The notes under the pieces are model-generated. The model was not told where the DNA came from. It was given only the letters and a program-made list of their open reading frames with translations, and did no database searches. This document shows, piece by piece, positions 12,671 through 24,179 of a DNA stretch of 64,000 nt; the first letter of the stretch is position 1, and the number at the start of each line of letters is the position of its first letter. Made by a program: the position numbers and the translations under genes. Origin of the DNA: Rostratula benghalensis (Eukaryota; Chordata; Aves; Charadriiformes; Rostratulidae); contig VXAI01000181.1 of the NCBI GenBank assembly GCA_013399305.1, positions 1-64,000 on the forward strand. Reading direction: 5' to 3'.

Positions 12671-12728
12671 GGTCACACAAGATGATCTTAAAGATCCCTT
12701 CCAACCTCGAAAATTCTATGGTTCTATG
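12671..12728 (+). repeat. CR1 3'-terminal fragment, short
   Basis: GATGATCTTAAAGATCCCTT, then CCAACCTCGAAAATTCTATG and GTTCTATG. About 58 bases of CR1 tail, severely truncated at the 5' end. Confidence 0.85.
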
Positions 12729-13643
12729 TTTATTAAGTGAATCCAATGTGCCCATCAAGGTGCAACAAATGATTTATTCACGCTTTTCCTTGGCTCCACC
12801 GTCCACCCTGTGCTTCCAATAAGCAATGCTGCCTAAGAATTTCACAAATTTCCACAAAACCCATGCTCACAATGGTCTCTGATTATTTATAATATAATTT
12901 GCATCTAGAGTTCATTTTAAAACAGAAATAAACTTTTCAATATTTAGTGGTGCCGGTGCTACCAGCACACGTTTTTCCCCCAGGAAAACAGAAAGTGCTG
13001 TCCACAGAACTAAATTAATTAAAAACTAATTAGCATTCAACTGCAAGTCTTCAAAATCTTAAGGGTGTTTGTGTCAACAGCATAATGTCCACGTTACAGC
13101 ATTTCATCACGGTGATTTTGACAGCCATTATATATACTAAAAAATATTTTCCATAACCAAGGAGAACTTTTAGTACATCTGGACATTTTTATTTCAGATT
13201 TATTTTTTTTTAAGTCTAAAATTATAAAAGTTTGCAAAAGTGCCTGAGATGCAATCCAGACTACCCGGGCCAAAGGCAGGAAACATCTAACAGCAGAAAG
13301 GCTTGGTTTTGCCCTTAACTTGTCAGAGTGATCTCTGGCAGCCAAGTGTTGTGCAGAAAACGCAGGAATGGGATGAGATTTTCCTTATCTGACCCTCGGA
13401 CACCCCCCTGCCTGGCCCAGGGGCACGATTGAACCGGTGTGGGAGGGCAGGCGGGGAGGGAGCTGCAGAGTTTGGAGCTCTCCTCTCCATTTCTCAGCAG
13501 GGTAGGAGATGGTTTTCATCCTACTTATTTTGAGACTGAGGTATTTCTCTCATGCAATGAGACCGTAACTTTTTACATTTCTCATACACAGCATTTGTTC
13601 CGCCCCTGAAGCTCCTTATCCAGCAGACACCTGAATATTTCCC

Positions 13644-13666
13644 TTTTTTCTTTTTTTTTTTTTTTT
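13644..13666. repeat. Poly-T tract with one interrupting C
   Basis: Six Ts, one C, then sixteen Ts. A simple low-complexity tract. Confidence 0.95.
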
Positions 13667-14179
13667 CTCTGCATTTGCCCCTTCTCTGTACTTTATTGCT
13701 AAATATATCTAGATTGCCATGAAATTCCAGTAACTCAAGTCTAGGTGACACACGGAATTTTTCACAAAGAATAGCGTTCCATATCCATTTACATTTTTAT
13801 TATAAAGCTGAAAATCTCCACTTCCCCTGAACGAGCATAAACACTACACAGGGCCGTTGAATTTGTAAGCCTCCACAAACAACTGGAAAAATAAATTCAA
13901 GCAATACTTCATGGCAAAAAACATCACAAAGCACTTGTGCTACTGAAACCCGCTATTTGTAAAATCTCTGACACAGAACTAAATATCTTATGCCTTTAAT
14001 TATATCATTTGTAATGAAGGCTTAACTATGTATAAGCATAGGATGACATAGGTTTTTTAAATTATAGCTCTTAGTACACAGAGAAAAAAGGCTTATACTG
14101 GATCACTAGCTTTATATATAACCCTCTTTTATTTTATAAATTAATAGAGTACTTAGGAGAAAGCAGCACGGTGGAACGG

Positions 14180-14662
14180 TCCCCAGCACAGGAAGGACAT
14201 GGAGATGTGGAGTGAGGCCAGAGAAGGCCATGGAGATGCTGGGAGGGCTGGAGCCCCTCTGCTGGGAGGACAGGATGAGAAAGTTGGGGAGGGTTCAGCC
14301 TGGAGAAGGCTCTGGGGAGATGTTGGAGCCCCTTCCAGTCCCTCAAGGGGCTCCAGGAAAGCTGGGGAGGGGACTCTGGATTAGGGAGGGAAGACATAGG
14401 ATGAGGGGGAAGGGTTTGCCCCTGAAAGAGGGGAGATGGAGCTGAGCTGTGGGGAAGAACTTGTTTGGGGTGAGGGTGGTGAGAGCCTGGCCCAGGTTGC
14501 CCAGAGAAGCTGTGGCTGCCCCATCCCTGGAGGGGTTCAAGGCCAGGTTGGAGGGGACTTGGAGCCACCTGGGCTGGTGGGAGGTGTCCCTGCCCAGGTG
14601 GCAGGGGGTGGCACAAGGGGCTTTAAGTTCGCTTCCCACCCAAACCTTTCTGTGATTCTATG
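14180..14662 (+). repeat. CR1 LINE fragment, 3' end, long
   Basis: Sense CR1 starting CCCCAGCACAGGAAGGACAT and passing through GCTGGGAGGGCTGGAGCCCC, GGTGGTGAGAGCCTGGCCCA, GTTGCCCAGAGAAGCTGTGG and GGGAGGTGTCCCTGCCC to TTCTGTGATTCTATGA. A 160-codon open frame on the opposite strand is an antisense shadow of CR1, not a gene. Confidence 0.94.
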
Positions 14663-15245
14663 AAAAATGAGCCCAAATAACATCTGTGGAGAAAGTTGTC
14701 ATTTTTTTTTCTGGTGAGGTACAAACCTATTGGTGAATAAAACCCTTGCTCTGAGAACCTTCTACTGATAAATGATAACAGAAAGTGCAACTCTCACAAA
14801 ACCAGCCCCCCCAGCACTGGCATCCTGGAGCTGTCCTTGCCCACCCATACAGCCAGCAGCTTCTCTTACCTTCTCCTTATGAGGGACAGTCAGACCCAGA
14901 CAGTTCTGCAGTTGGGAATATGAAAACTGCAGGACATTACAGTGATAAGGATTTCCATATTTTCTCACTTTAACACACGTTTTACATTCAATCTCATTAT
15001 TTGTCCACTAAAACCTGAGGGAGCACTTAGGAAGAATGAGGCTGGCATACTCGCTGGGGATTAGCTGCCAATCAAACCCTTGGTGAGGCTTCCAGCTTCA
15101 CGCTTTGGGCTTGAGAAAATAACTCCTGACCACGTAACTCAGAGCTGCCTCAGTGAAAACACGTTCTCTCCATACCCAGTGAGAGATGTGTCCCTCAGAG
15201 GATGCTGCCACATCCCCAGACTCCTCCCCATCTAGCCCAGTTTTA

Positions 15246-15331
15246 GTGATGGTTTTTTCACAGAGGTAGGTTGACGGTTGGACTAGATGATCTTAAAGAT
15301 CCCTTTCCAACCCAGACAATTCTCTGGTTCC
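15246..15331 (+). repeat. CR1 3'-terminal fragment, short
   Basis: AGGTAGGTTGACGGTTGGAC, GATGATCTTAAAGATCCC, TTTCCAACCCAGACAATTCT, then CTGGTTCCTG. It is the same old subfamily as the nested piece at 5279. Confidence 0.85.
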
Positions 15332-16696
15332 TGTCCGTGGATCAGGCAGTTGAGATCCCACAGGAACAGATTTGCTCACTGAACGTTAAGGTCAAGTAAG
15401 AAGCCATCCCATTAAAACACAACGCCCCTCTCCAGTGCAGTTAGGGATGTGATGGAGCAACTGGGTGATTGTGGAGGCTGGTGGGCACCTCTCCCACTGC
15501 ATTCAGCACCACGTTCTACAGCAAGCAGGAGAGTCCAGACAAATAATGTGCTTTCTATTCCATTTATTAAAGAGCAGAGATACAGCTCAGTGTATCGACA
15601 AGTTGAGCAACAGCAATACAGATCCCTTCATCCAGGGCTGCTTTCCTCAAAGGAGAAAGGAAAAGATTTTCCTAATACTTGGAAAGGGAAAAGATCAAGA
15701 AAGGATGAAATGACATCATTGCTTGTTTATCAGATCAAGCTCTTCTCCTTCTTCAAGCTCTTCTCCTTTTTGTTTTCCTTTGCCACCTATTTTGAAGCCC
15801 CATCCCCAGAGTGCTCTGACCTATTTCCCTAAGACAAGCTCCAGATTTGGAGAGGAGGTGGGTATGAAGCCCAGTAGACACCAGACCCACACCTTCATCC
15901 AAGGCACAGGAAAGGGAAACCGTTTCCCAGCAGAAACCACCAGAGAGTTCCAGCACGGGTGAAAACTGACTTACAATGGGGTTTAAAAAGAAAAATAGAA
16001 GCAGTTAAAGATACACAGAATACAGCTTAAACAAACCCACTCTTTGCTTAAAGAAATAAGTACTGCCATTAGAGCTTTGAGCATCAAAACCATTCACAGA
16101 ACAGCGATGGACCCCGCTCTCCTTTCATTTCCCCAGGGGACTTTAACAAGTGACTAAAAATAAATCTCCAGCTACTTCAGTGTTGCATGTTTTCAAGATG
16201 GGTAACTATTTATTTTAGATTAGAAGGAGGAGTCCACCTTCAGCTCTTACCAAGCGAGCAGTTACTGGAGAGGAGTGACCCCATGGCGAAAACGTCCAGG
16301 CTCCCTTTGGTGCCTGAACCCAAAACACAAGAACCTCGAGGCGCTGCAGCCACTGAGAGGAAAAACCAGACAATTCCTGCCAGAAAAAAAGCAGAGCCAC
16401 GAAGTGCTGGAAGGCTGTTTCCTATGTGAACGGGACACAAACGCTCACCTGGATGGAAGGGCAGGAGGGGGAATGACCCACAAGGAATTACTGAATGCTC
16501 CTCTCCCTGCTACATCCAAAGTAAGAAGAGGCCAGTCATGCCTTTGCCAATCCATTGCCACAAAACCCTGCCAATCCCCAACTTGCAGAAACAAGCAGCC
16601 TGTTCTACTGACCTGTTTTTCATTAGCAATTAAGGGTACATCTCAGCTAATTTTTAACGTGAAAACATGCTGTGAAAACGATCCAAGACCTCTTTT

Positions 16697-16719
16697 AAAA
16701 AAAAAAAAAAAAAAAAAAA
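16697..16719. repeat. Poly-A tract, 23 bases
   Basis: An uninterrupted A run followed by GGAAAAAATAT. No clear retrocopy body is recognised upstream. Confidence 0.95.
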
Positions 16720-16786
16720 GGAAAAAATATCTACTTCAGAGATTTTCCTGATATAAAAAGAATGATATGATACCATATGAATTCAT

Positions 16787-16881
16787 GATCTGGTGGGAGG
16801 TGCCCCTGCCCAGGGCAGGAGGGGTAGAACTTGATGATCTTTAAGGTCCCTGCCAACTCTCACCATTCTATGAGTCTATGA
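16787..16881 (+). repeat. CR1 3'-terminal fragment
   Basis: TGGTGGGAGGTGCCCCTGCC, TTGATGATCTTTAAGGTCCC, then ACCATTCTATGAGTCTATGA. About 95 bases of the CR1 tail. Confidence 0.9.
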
Positions 16882-17026
16882 TATTAAACCACAGTATTGA
16901 TTCCAGAAGTAATTTTAATTAAAACTACAAAGTTATTTTAAACTGGACTAGAAGCTTGTTCAAGGGAAACAATAGTTATTTCCTTAAGAAAACAAACAAA
17001 CAAACAAAAAAGCTCTAAATGTCCAT

Positions 17027-17232
17027 GTTTCCATAGAGACAACCTCTATCCTTTTGTGCTTACTAATCTATCTTGGTCGATCAATACTTTATGGTAATTG
17101 TTTCCATGGTAATTGCAACCATAAAAATCCCCCTTTTCAGTATAAAAGGAAGGCATCAACACAAAAACAACTTGGGAACCACAGACAGCGTCCACAATGG
17201 TGACAGCAGAACACACTCCTTTGCCTCTGTGA
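17027..17232 (+). promoter_or_regulatory. Candidate TATA promoter with X-box-like motifs (antisense to PDE4B)
   Basis: A canonical TATAAAAGG lies at 17141-17149. Upstream are two RFX X-box-like motifs: GTTTCCATAGAGACAAC at 17027-17043 and the near-palindrome GTTTCCATGGTAAT at 17100-17113. The decamer ATGGTAATTG occurs twice (17091 and 17106). Downstream, a 12-codon ORF starts in a good context (ACAATGG) at 17197-17232. No longer protein follows. Such motif groupings can arise by chance in intronic DNA. Confidence 0.3.
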
Positions 17233-18274
17233 AAAGAATTTAAGCATTTGGGCTTAATTAACCCAGCTGGAGTTCACAGCTCAGGTGAAGTTTCTTGGGA
17301 ATCCGAGGATGAGGATGGAAACCCAGCTGTGCCTGAGCCCATGTGGGGGAATTCAGCAAAAATAAAGCAGAGAATGTTTGGGGGAGATTTCCCACGGTGG
17401 GGAGGAACAGCCCAAGGCTCTGGGCATCACTCTGGGGCTCGTGCTGGCACCCTGAGGATGGGGACAGGGACAAAAATGAGGTGGTGCCAGTCCAGAACAT
17501 CAGGAATAAAAGAAACGGCAGGGAACAAAGCATTACTGGCGGAATAAAATAATGGCAGAGTTTGAGGGAGGAGGGGTTTATTCCACCCTGGACCAAGCTG
17601 ATGATGCAGGTGGCTACAGAAATGCTGGGTAGCACCCATGGGACACCGCAGGGAACAGCCCCAAGTCCTTTACCTTCGTCATCAGCTCCCAAAAAAGAGG
17701 ATTTAAATGTTCATTACCATTCAGCAACAAGGAACAACAAAATAAAGTGACGACACGAAGCTGGTGCTTCACGTGGGTGAGGATTTCAGCTCCATTAACA
17801 GGGAAAAGCCCCCCCCCCTCCCTCCCCGCACCCCAAGACAACCAGGGAAAGTCAGATCTGCAGGAAATTCCTCTTCTGGCTCTGAATTATTTGCACAGAA
17901 AGAGACACCACTCCCAAAATAGTTATTTCCACATACTTAAAATCTCAGAGCAGTAGGGTAAAGGTAACATCAGGTGAAGCAAATTTCATCAATATAAAGA
18001 TTAGCAATTAGCAGCCAGCTAAAGAAGGAAATTACCTAGAATACTTAAGGAAAATACTCCCCCTCAAATTAGCACCAATTTAGCAATTTCTCATAGCTTT
18101 CCACGTGAACCAAGGAGAGCAACAGTATAGAAATTAATTATGTTGATTATGTACTTGATTACAGCGGATTAAAAAGCATTAGACAAGCGCTGTTCCCATG
18201 GCACTGCGAGCCGTGTCGCCTCCCAAACCTCCACCAGAAAAACACAGCAGCACTGGAACTCCAGCTCAGCTGGA

Positions 18275-19029
18275 TCACAGAATGCTCTGGGGTTGGAAGG
18301 GACCTCTGGAGATCATCCAGTCCAACCCCCTGCCAGAGCAGGAACACCCAGAGCAGGTCCCACAGGAACGTGTCCAGGTGGGGTTTGAATGTCTCCAGAA
18401 AAGGAGACTCCACCACCTCTCTGGGCAGCCTCTGCCAGGGCTCTGCCACCCTCAAAGTGAAGAAGTTCCTCCTCATGTTGAGATGAAACTTCTTATGTTC
18501 CAGTTTGGGCCCATTCCCTCTTGTCCTGTCCCTGGGCACCACTGAAAAAGCCTGGCCTCATCCTCCTGACACCCACCCTTGAAGTATTTCCAGGTGTTGA
18601 TCAGATCCCCCCTCAGCCTTTTCTTCTCCAGACTAAACAGACCCAAGTCCCTCAGCCTTTCCTCATCACAGAGATGCTCCAGGCCCCTCAGCATCTTGGT
18701 GGTCCTCTGCTGTACCTTCTCCATCAGTTCCCTGTCCTTCCTGAAATGGGGAGCCCAGAACTGGTCCCTGTTCTCCAGATGGGGCCTCACCAGGGCAGAG
18801 CAGAGGGGAAGGATGACCTGCCTCAACCTGCTGGCCACACTCTTCCTGATGCCCCCCAGGATGCCATTGGCCTTCTTGGCTACCAGGGCCCATCGCTGGC
18901 TCATGGCCATCCTGTTGTCCACCTGGGTCTTTTTCCTCAGAGCTGCTCTTCAGCAGGTCATCCCCAACCTGTCCTGGAGCAGAGGGATGTTTCCTCCCCA
19001 GGTGCAGGACCCTACACTTGCCCTTGATC
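18275..19029 (-). repeat. CR1 LINE, longest copy in the window (about 755 bases)
   Basis: Antisense CR1 from the 3' tail (GATCACAGAATGCTCTGG) through the 3' UTR into the C-terminal part of ORF2. On the minus strand 18922-18473 a 149-codon frame is still open. It shows the conserved CR1 reverse transcriptase segments KKANGILGG and LVRPHLE, and [19 protein letters not shown]. The catalytic RT core and the endonuclease are missing, so the element is dead. This copy is a useful reference for aligning the other copies of its subfamily (4910, 35308, 47126, 51589, 53604). Confidence 0.96.
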
Positions 19030-20049
19030 CTCCTCTGCCCCTTTTAACCCATCAACTTTGGTTTCTGCTTACAAAAACACCCAGAAGAATGAAAGTCCTG
19101 GCATGGGGCTGGGGTCGCTGCTTTAGCTGTGCATTGGGTCTGCTGTATGTAAACAAGAGAAACCTGAATATAAAGCAATCACCTGCCAAAGCTGGTGGGG
19201 TTTGGGGTGTGTTGGCTCATCTGCCAACAGCTCTGAAAAGACCTCAGCCCATTGCTGTTTGGGAAGGACGGGACCAAAACCTGAGCTTAAAATGTGTATT
19301 TTAATTATTTATTTTTTTAAAATCATGGAAAAGAGAAAATAAAGAGCACTTGGCAGGGGGAATAGTAGAAAAGATCTATTTGTTTATGTCATGTTCTATA
19401 TTAGATGAAATCCCCCAAGCAAGCCTGGAGGTTTAACCCCAACACGAACCTGAGCTTGTGCCCAGGATGCCCTGGTGGCATCAGCTCTCAATGGCAGCCA
19501 GAGGGACTGGGGGGAGCACTCAGGCAAGCGCCCCTGTCCCCTCTGAACCCCAAACCGCTCACAAATCCCCCCTGAGCACAGCCCCACAGAAGAAAGTCAA
19601 TGATCCACCTCCAAGAGCCAAACGAGTCCCCAGTGCCACCTCTCCCAGTGCTGGCAGGGAGGTCCAGGGATGTGTTTGTCCTGGTGCATCACGCAGGGAG
19701 CCAGTTGGCTTTGTATTTTACACCACTTTAAACCTCAGATGAACGTTTCAAATCAGTAGCTACTCTGTAAAAACGCAAAGGCAAGGGAAACTTCAGCAGG
19801 GGGGGGAGGAAAATTCCTGAAGGCTCAAAAAAGGCTAATTCTGCTTTAACAACAGGTCACCTGCTTCCACGATGAAGTTCCCAAGGAAACCCTGCAGACA
19901 AGGAGCTGCCAAGTCCCATCCATCAGCCAGCACCGGGCTTCGGAGGAGCCCGCTGGAAGGGCTGACCTCTCTGAACCCTTCCCACAACGTGCAGAATGCA
20001 ATACTGGGACCAAAAAAAAAAAAAAAAAAAACAACAAAAACCCCCCCCA

Positions 20050-20370
20050 NNNNNNNNNNNNNNNNNNNNNNNNNNNNNNNNNNNNNNNNNNNNNNNNNNN
20101 NNNNNNNNNNNNNNNNNNNNNNNNNNNNNNNNNNNNNNNNNNNNNNNNNNNNNNNNNNNNNNNNNNNNNNNNNNNNNNNNNNNNNNNNNNNNNNNNNNNN
20201 NNNNNNNNNNNNNNNNNNNNNNNNNNNNNNNNNNNNNNNNNNNNNNNNNNNNNNNNNNNNNNNNNNNNNNNNNNNNNNNNNNNNNNNNNNNNNNNNNNNN
20301 NNNNNNNNNNNNNNNNNNNNNNNNNNNNNNNNNNNNNNNNNNNNNNNNNNNNNNNNNNNNNNNNNNNNNN
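20050..20370. other. Assembly gap, 321 Ns
   Basis: All bases are N. The left edge is a 20-base A run followed by ACAAC-like sequence and eight Cs, and the right edge is a short A-rich stretch followed by a TA/CA microsatellite. Low-complexity edges suggest the gap spans a repeat that could not be assembled. Open frames reported across it are artefacts. Confidence 0.98.
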
Positions 20371-20400
20371 GTAAGGAAAAAGAAGACATTTATTTTTATT

Positions 20401-20430
20401 TTATATATATATATATACACACACACACAT
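20401..20430. repeat. (TA)n(CA)n microsatellite
   Basis: About seven TA units run directly into about six CA units, just right of the 321-base gap. Confidence 0.95.
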
Positions 20431-20457
20431 TTATGTAGAAGAAGTACCTACCTGCTT

Positions 20458-21124
20458 AGAATCATTCAGGTTGGAAGAGACCCTTGGGATCATGGAGTCC
20501 AACCATCAGCCCCACTCTACAAGTTCCTCCCCTACACCACATCCCCCAACACCACATCTCAACCACTCTCAAACACATCCAGGGATGGGGGCTCAACCCC
20601 CTCCCTGGGCAGCCCATTCCAGGCTCTGACCACTCTTGCTGGGAAAAATTCTTTCCTGATGTTCAGCCTAAATCTACCCTGGTGCAGCTTGAAGCCATTC
20701 CCTCTCCTTCTATCCCTAATTCCCTGTGAGAAGAGACCAGCACCAACCTCTCTACAGTGTCCTTTCAAGGAGCTGTAGAGAGGGATGAGGTCTTCCCTCA
20801 GCCTCCTCTTCCTCCAACTCAACACTCCCAGGTCCTTCCATGGCTCTCCAGCAGATTTATTCTCCAGGCCCTTCCCAGCTCCATTGCCCTCCTCTGCACT
20901 GGCTCCAGCCCCTCCAGATCTCTCTGGTGTTGAGGTGCCCAGAACTGGACCCAGTCCTCACGGTGTGGCCTCCCCAGTGCTGAGCACAGGGGGACAACCC
21001 CCTCCCTACTTCTGCTGCTCACACTATTTCTGGTACAAGCCAGGATGCCGTTGGCCTTCTTGGCCACCTGGGCACTCTGCTGGCTCATCTTCAGCCGCTT
21101 GTCAATGAGAACCCCCAGGTCCTT
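20458..21124 (-). repeat. CR1 LINE, old subfamily, about 665 bases
   Basis: Antisense CR1: AGAATCATTCAGGTTGGAAG, GGCAGCCCATTCCAGGCTCT, GGTGCAGCTTGAAGCCATTC, CTCAGCCTCCTCTTCCTCC, GTGCCCAGAACTGGACCCAG and GATGCCGTTGGCCTTCTTGG, ending AACCCCCAGGTCCTTTA. On the minus strand the ORF2 remnant reads [16 protein letters not shown]. It is a different, older lineage from the copy at 18275. Confidence 0.94.
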
Positions 21125-21139
21125 TATAGAATCATAGAA

Positions 21140-21173
21140 ATTATTATAATTATAATAATAATTATTATTATTA
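21140..21173. repeat. (ATT)n/(TAA)n microsatellite at the end of a CR1 copy
   Basis: A mix of TTA, ATA and ATT triplets follows directly after TAGAATCATAG, which is itself the CR1 3' octamer in antisense. A tiny CR1 tail may have seeded this repeat. Confidence 0.8.
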
Positions 21174-21645
21174 CAAGCCTATAACTCTTCTGACTTCTTT
21201 GGTAAGAAATTCTTCAACACCCAGGCATAAAGAAGGCACCGACCTACTTGGTGGGCAATTAGAAACTCTTCCGTAAGTGCAGGGAGTTTGTAAGAATGCT
21301 AAGTACAGAAAAGCAATGAAAACACCTATTTCACATATGTTATATAAACAGAAAATCTGTATTTAACCAAGTATATTCTAGTACTTCAATTATTTATGGC
21401 AAAGTTATTTTCAGTCCTGATTTAAAGACTCTAGGAATTAGAATAACATTGATGTTTAATTCTTTTAGGGCACATGGGTCAGAATACAGAGAGCACATGA
21501 ATCCTTAAAAATGATGGTTTTAAATATATAAAAGAGCACCATTAAATGCTGTGGTGATACCACTGGGGCATTTCCCATTTCTGGAATGCACTGTGCATTA
21601 AAAGAGTCTTACTTTTCCCTGCTCAGGGTCTGGTCCTGCTCCCAC

Positions 21646-21653
21646 TGACGTCA
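21646..21653. promoter_or_regulatory. Perfect CRE palindrome TGACGTCA
   Basis: An eight-base full CREB/ATF site in unique sequence within the PDE4B intron. Motif presence only. Confidence 0.35.
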
Positions 21654-22477
21654 AAGGGACCTGTCTCAGGGACGTTAATGGCCATAAAATTGTCCCTTAA
21701 GTCTTTAACAGCCCTTAAACAAACACACAGGTGTCCTTTACTGGTGCCATTTAATTCTAATATTAAATTCTTTCATTCTGCATTCTTAAAATCTAAATTA
21801 AAAATCTCTCTTCTGCATTATTTATTTTTAATCAAAATTTCATTTTGAAAAGCTTTAAAGAAAATTAGAAGTTTCTGCACGAAATCCAGAAAAGGGAAGT
21901 AAAAACCTGGAAACCTGTAGGTGGGAAGCACGATTTGTTTCGGATGAGGAGAACCAGGACCCCGCTCCAGAAGGGAGAGGAGACAGCCTTGGGGGGGGGT
22001 GGAGATGCAACTTGCTGTCATCTGCCACCCAAAGGGGGCCTTTTTTTGGAAGGTAAGGGGAAAAACTACAGTCAGAATAGCTAATAAAAATACCCAATGG
22101 ATCTGTTCTGTAACAAAAAAAGTTCCATTTTTCACAAATGTATACAATCGCGTTACACTTAAAAAGCCAGCCAAGAAATCGTACGGGTTTTTATCTGAAA
22201 TTGTTGATTTAAGAGGGAAGAAGTCCTGTAAAAACTCCACTTGGGTGACAGAGAACCTACCACGGCCGGCTGTTTCAGTGGGCCCTGCTCTACAGTCGCA
22301 TCACCTTCCTCAGGTTCAGTTGCAGAGATGTTCTCCGTGCAGTTTTACTCAGAACCAGAATGCTTCCAGCCCCACTTTGATAGCCCAAAACTATCCAAAA
22401 AATTTAACAAATCACGGAACAAAATGCTGAACTACATATGCTTGTCTTCCTAAAGTTCTCATTAGCAAAATGCATTT

Positions 22478-22479
<2 letters not shown>

Positions 22480-22510
<31 letters not shown>

Positions 22511-22516
22511 CTCCTC
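22480..22516. repeat. (TCC)n microsatellite
   Basis: About eleven TCC units with one interrupting TT. It is the polypyrimidine counterpart of the GGA repeat at 24878. Confidence 0.95.
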
Positions 22517-22836
22517 AGGTGGCAGATGGAGTAGTACAAATCACACTTCAGCACGTCCTTGGGAAGTAACTGGAGTAAATACAGCTCATTTTTAAAGCTG
22601 TAGGTATTGGATATGAGAAAAATATGGCTGAATACATGTACTGTAGTGGCAGCAGTGAAATTGTGATTTAAGAACTGGTGAGAAACGGCACGCAGCTGTA
22701 TATAACATTTTGCAATAAATACTTTTCTTCTCCCCACTGAAAAATCGGCCTTTGTGTGAAAATGGACACCACGATAGTGCATCGTGTCAGTGAAGACCAA
22801 CTGACTTTCCTGCCTCAAGTCACAGGAAACGCTCAA

Positions 22837-22894
22837 TACATAGAAACATAGAATGGTTAGAGTTGGAAGGGGCCTTGGAGATCATCGAGTTCAT
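22837..22894 (-). repeat. CR1 3'-terminal fragment, short
   Basis: ATACATAGAAACATAGAATG, GTTAGAGTTGGAAGGGGCC, then TTGGAGATCATCGAGTTC. About 58 bases of antisense CR1 tail. Confidence 0.85.
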
Positions 22895-23327
22895 ATATGT
22901 TATATTTCAGGGAAGAGTTTGTCCTAGCTGAAAACCCGGACTGTAAATATACAACAAATCAAACTTCCAACCCAAGATGAAAGTTAAAGATGAAGAACTA
23001 GATTAGATAAGGCCAGACAACATTGGCTGCTCAGAAAACTCTTGAGGTTTGGACTTGCATCCCATGTTGATGACCAAGAGGTCATCAAGGCTCTTCTACC
23101 ACTTTACATCCTGCTGCTCAACACAAGAACCTCAAGCACATTCCCGTTGCAGCCAGGAGGTTCCTTACTAATGAAGAGTCTCCTGTTGGGCTGCAACAGG
23201 GCTGGAAGCGAACCCTTTGGACAATTACAGAGAATACAAATGCCAGGATGCATCAGGCCAACCCACAGAAGAGAATCAATGGAATAGCTACTTCCTTTGC
23301 TCTTTAGAAAGTTGTTCGGTGAGCTCA

Positions 23328-23799
23328 TTCCTCCTCCTGCTTCCTCCCTGTGGTTCACCCCCGAACAGCCCCTTCAGGATTTTTGCAGAGTGCAAGGGAG
23401 GTGATGAGAAACTCATCGACGATTTCTAGTGAAGATGATTTATGCATAAAGGAAACTTTGATCCAAGGACATGGAACAAGAACTCTGGCAGCACCTTTGA
23501 TGCAGATGATCGACTGTTTTTGGCAAGGCTGTCTTGGTTGTGCTGCTCGTTGAGAGGTTTACCTTTCTTCTCAGGTTGAAAGGCCTTTTGCCGAGGAAAA
23601 TTTTGATTCCTTTTATGTCAATTATTTTGTGTTGAATATATTGACTCAAGTCTTTGTTGTGGGTGTTGCCAGGAGTGAGAAGTTTTTCTAGATCTCCTTC
23701 CTTTGAAGACTGTTTCAATATTAAGGATGAGTAAGCTGAAGCTGAAGATGAGTCAGAGCCATCACTCAATGAAGAGGCAGCAAGAGGGGCTTTGAACTA
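23328..23799 (-). pseudogene. Disrupted coding-like tract, unidentified
   Basis: Minus-strand translation gives two protein-like frames that succeed each other. The first, 23769-23440, is Ser/Lys-rich and contains KEGDLEKLLTPGNTHNKDL. A shifted frame starting near 23600 contains KKGKPLNEQHNQDSLAKN and continues past one stop to KGLFGGEPQGGSRRRNEL. A frameshift plus stops inside biased, hydrophilic sequence would fit a decayed retrocopy. No parent protein is recognised, there is no clear poly-A tail, and chance is a real alternative. Confidence 0.2.
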
Positions 23800-24179
23800 T
23801 TGGAGATGAGATGGAAGCCCTCAAGTGCACTGGAAAAAACTTACCTAAATGCTTTTTTTTTCAGCTGGGAGAACTGCATTTGAAGCAGCCTCACGGTATA
23901 GAAGTCCTTGCATAACTTATTAGATTTCCTCAACAGACGTTCAACGGAAGGAAATGCACCTTTAGCTTATAAAGGAGCCTGCAAATCATCACACAACCCT
24001 GAGTGCTTAATACAAAAGTGATAGCCAGTTTCTAGACTTGAAAAGCCCATAGGAGTCAAAAGAAAACTTAATTTCCCAAGCATTTCTGCTGAATTTATTC
24101 CCTGAAGTCAAGCAAAATTTTCCTCAATTTCTCTTGACAGTCCAAAAAAAAGTATGAAATTTATTCAAAACTTATAGCT

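Larger units (their letters stand above)
10618..14179. other. Unique AT-rich sequence with a short CR1 tail and two T tracts
   Basis: Apart from the CR1 tail at 12671 and the T tracts at 12150 and 13644, no repeat or coding signal is recognised. Confidence 0.55.
14663..16786. other. Unique sequence with one short CR1 tail
   Basis: Only the CR1 tail at 15246 and the A tract at 16697 are recognised. The open frames are short and not family-like. Confidence 0.55.

Noticed and set aside
14134..14616. 160-codon minus-strand open frame with Pro-rich sequence
   Set aside because: It is the antisense translation of a CR1 3' end; the same peptide pattern recurs at 3385, 7504, 33551, 46026 and elsewhere.
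17248..17692. 144-codon minus-strand frame
   Set aside because: Hydrophobic, Ser/Pro-rich chance-like composition, with a competing open frame on the plus strand and no family match.
18473..18922. 149-codon minus-strand frame with reverse transcriptase similarity, possibly a gene
   Set aside because: It is the C-terminal ORF2 remnant of a 5'-truncated CR1 without RT core or endonuclease, so it is annotated as a repeat.
19835..20778. Long open frames of 167-260 codons
   Set aside because: They run through the N gap and have no sequence support.
21818..22430. Overlapping open frames of about 140 codons on both strands
   Set aside because: Both strands are open in the same interval and neither product resembles a protein family; chance in moderately GC-balanced DNA is likely.
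23104..23358. Minus-strand peptide with a homeodomain-like SYSIDSLL motif
   Set aside because: The motif is too short, the frame continues into unrelated sequence, and no homeodomain is nearby.
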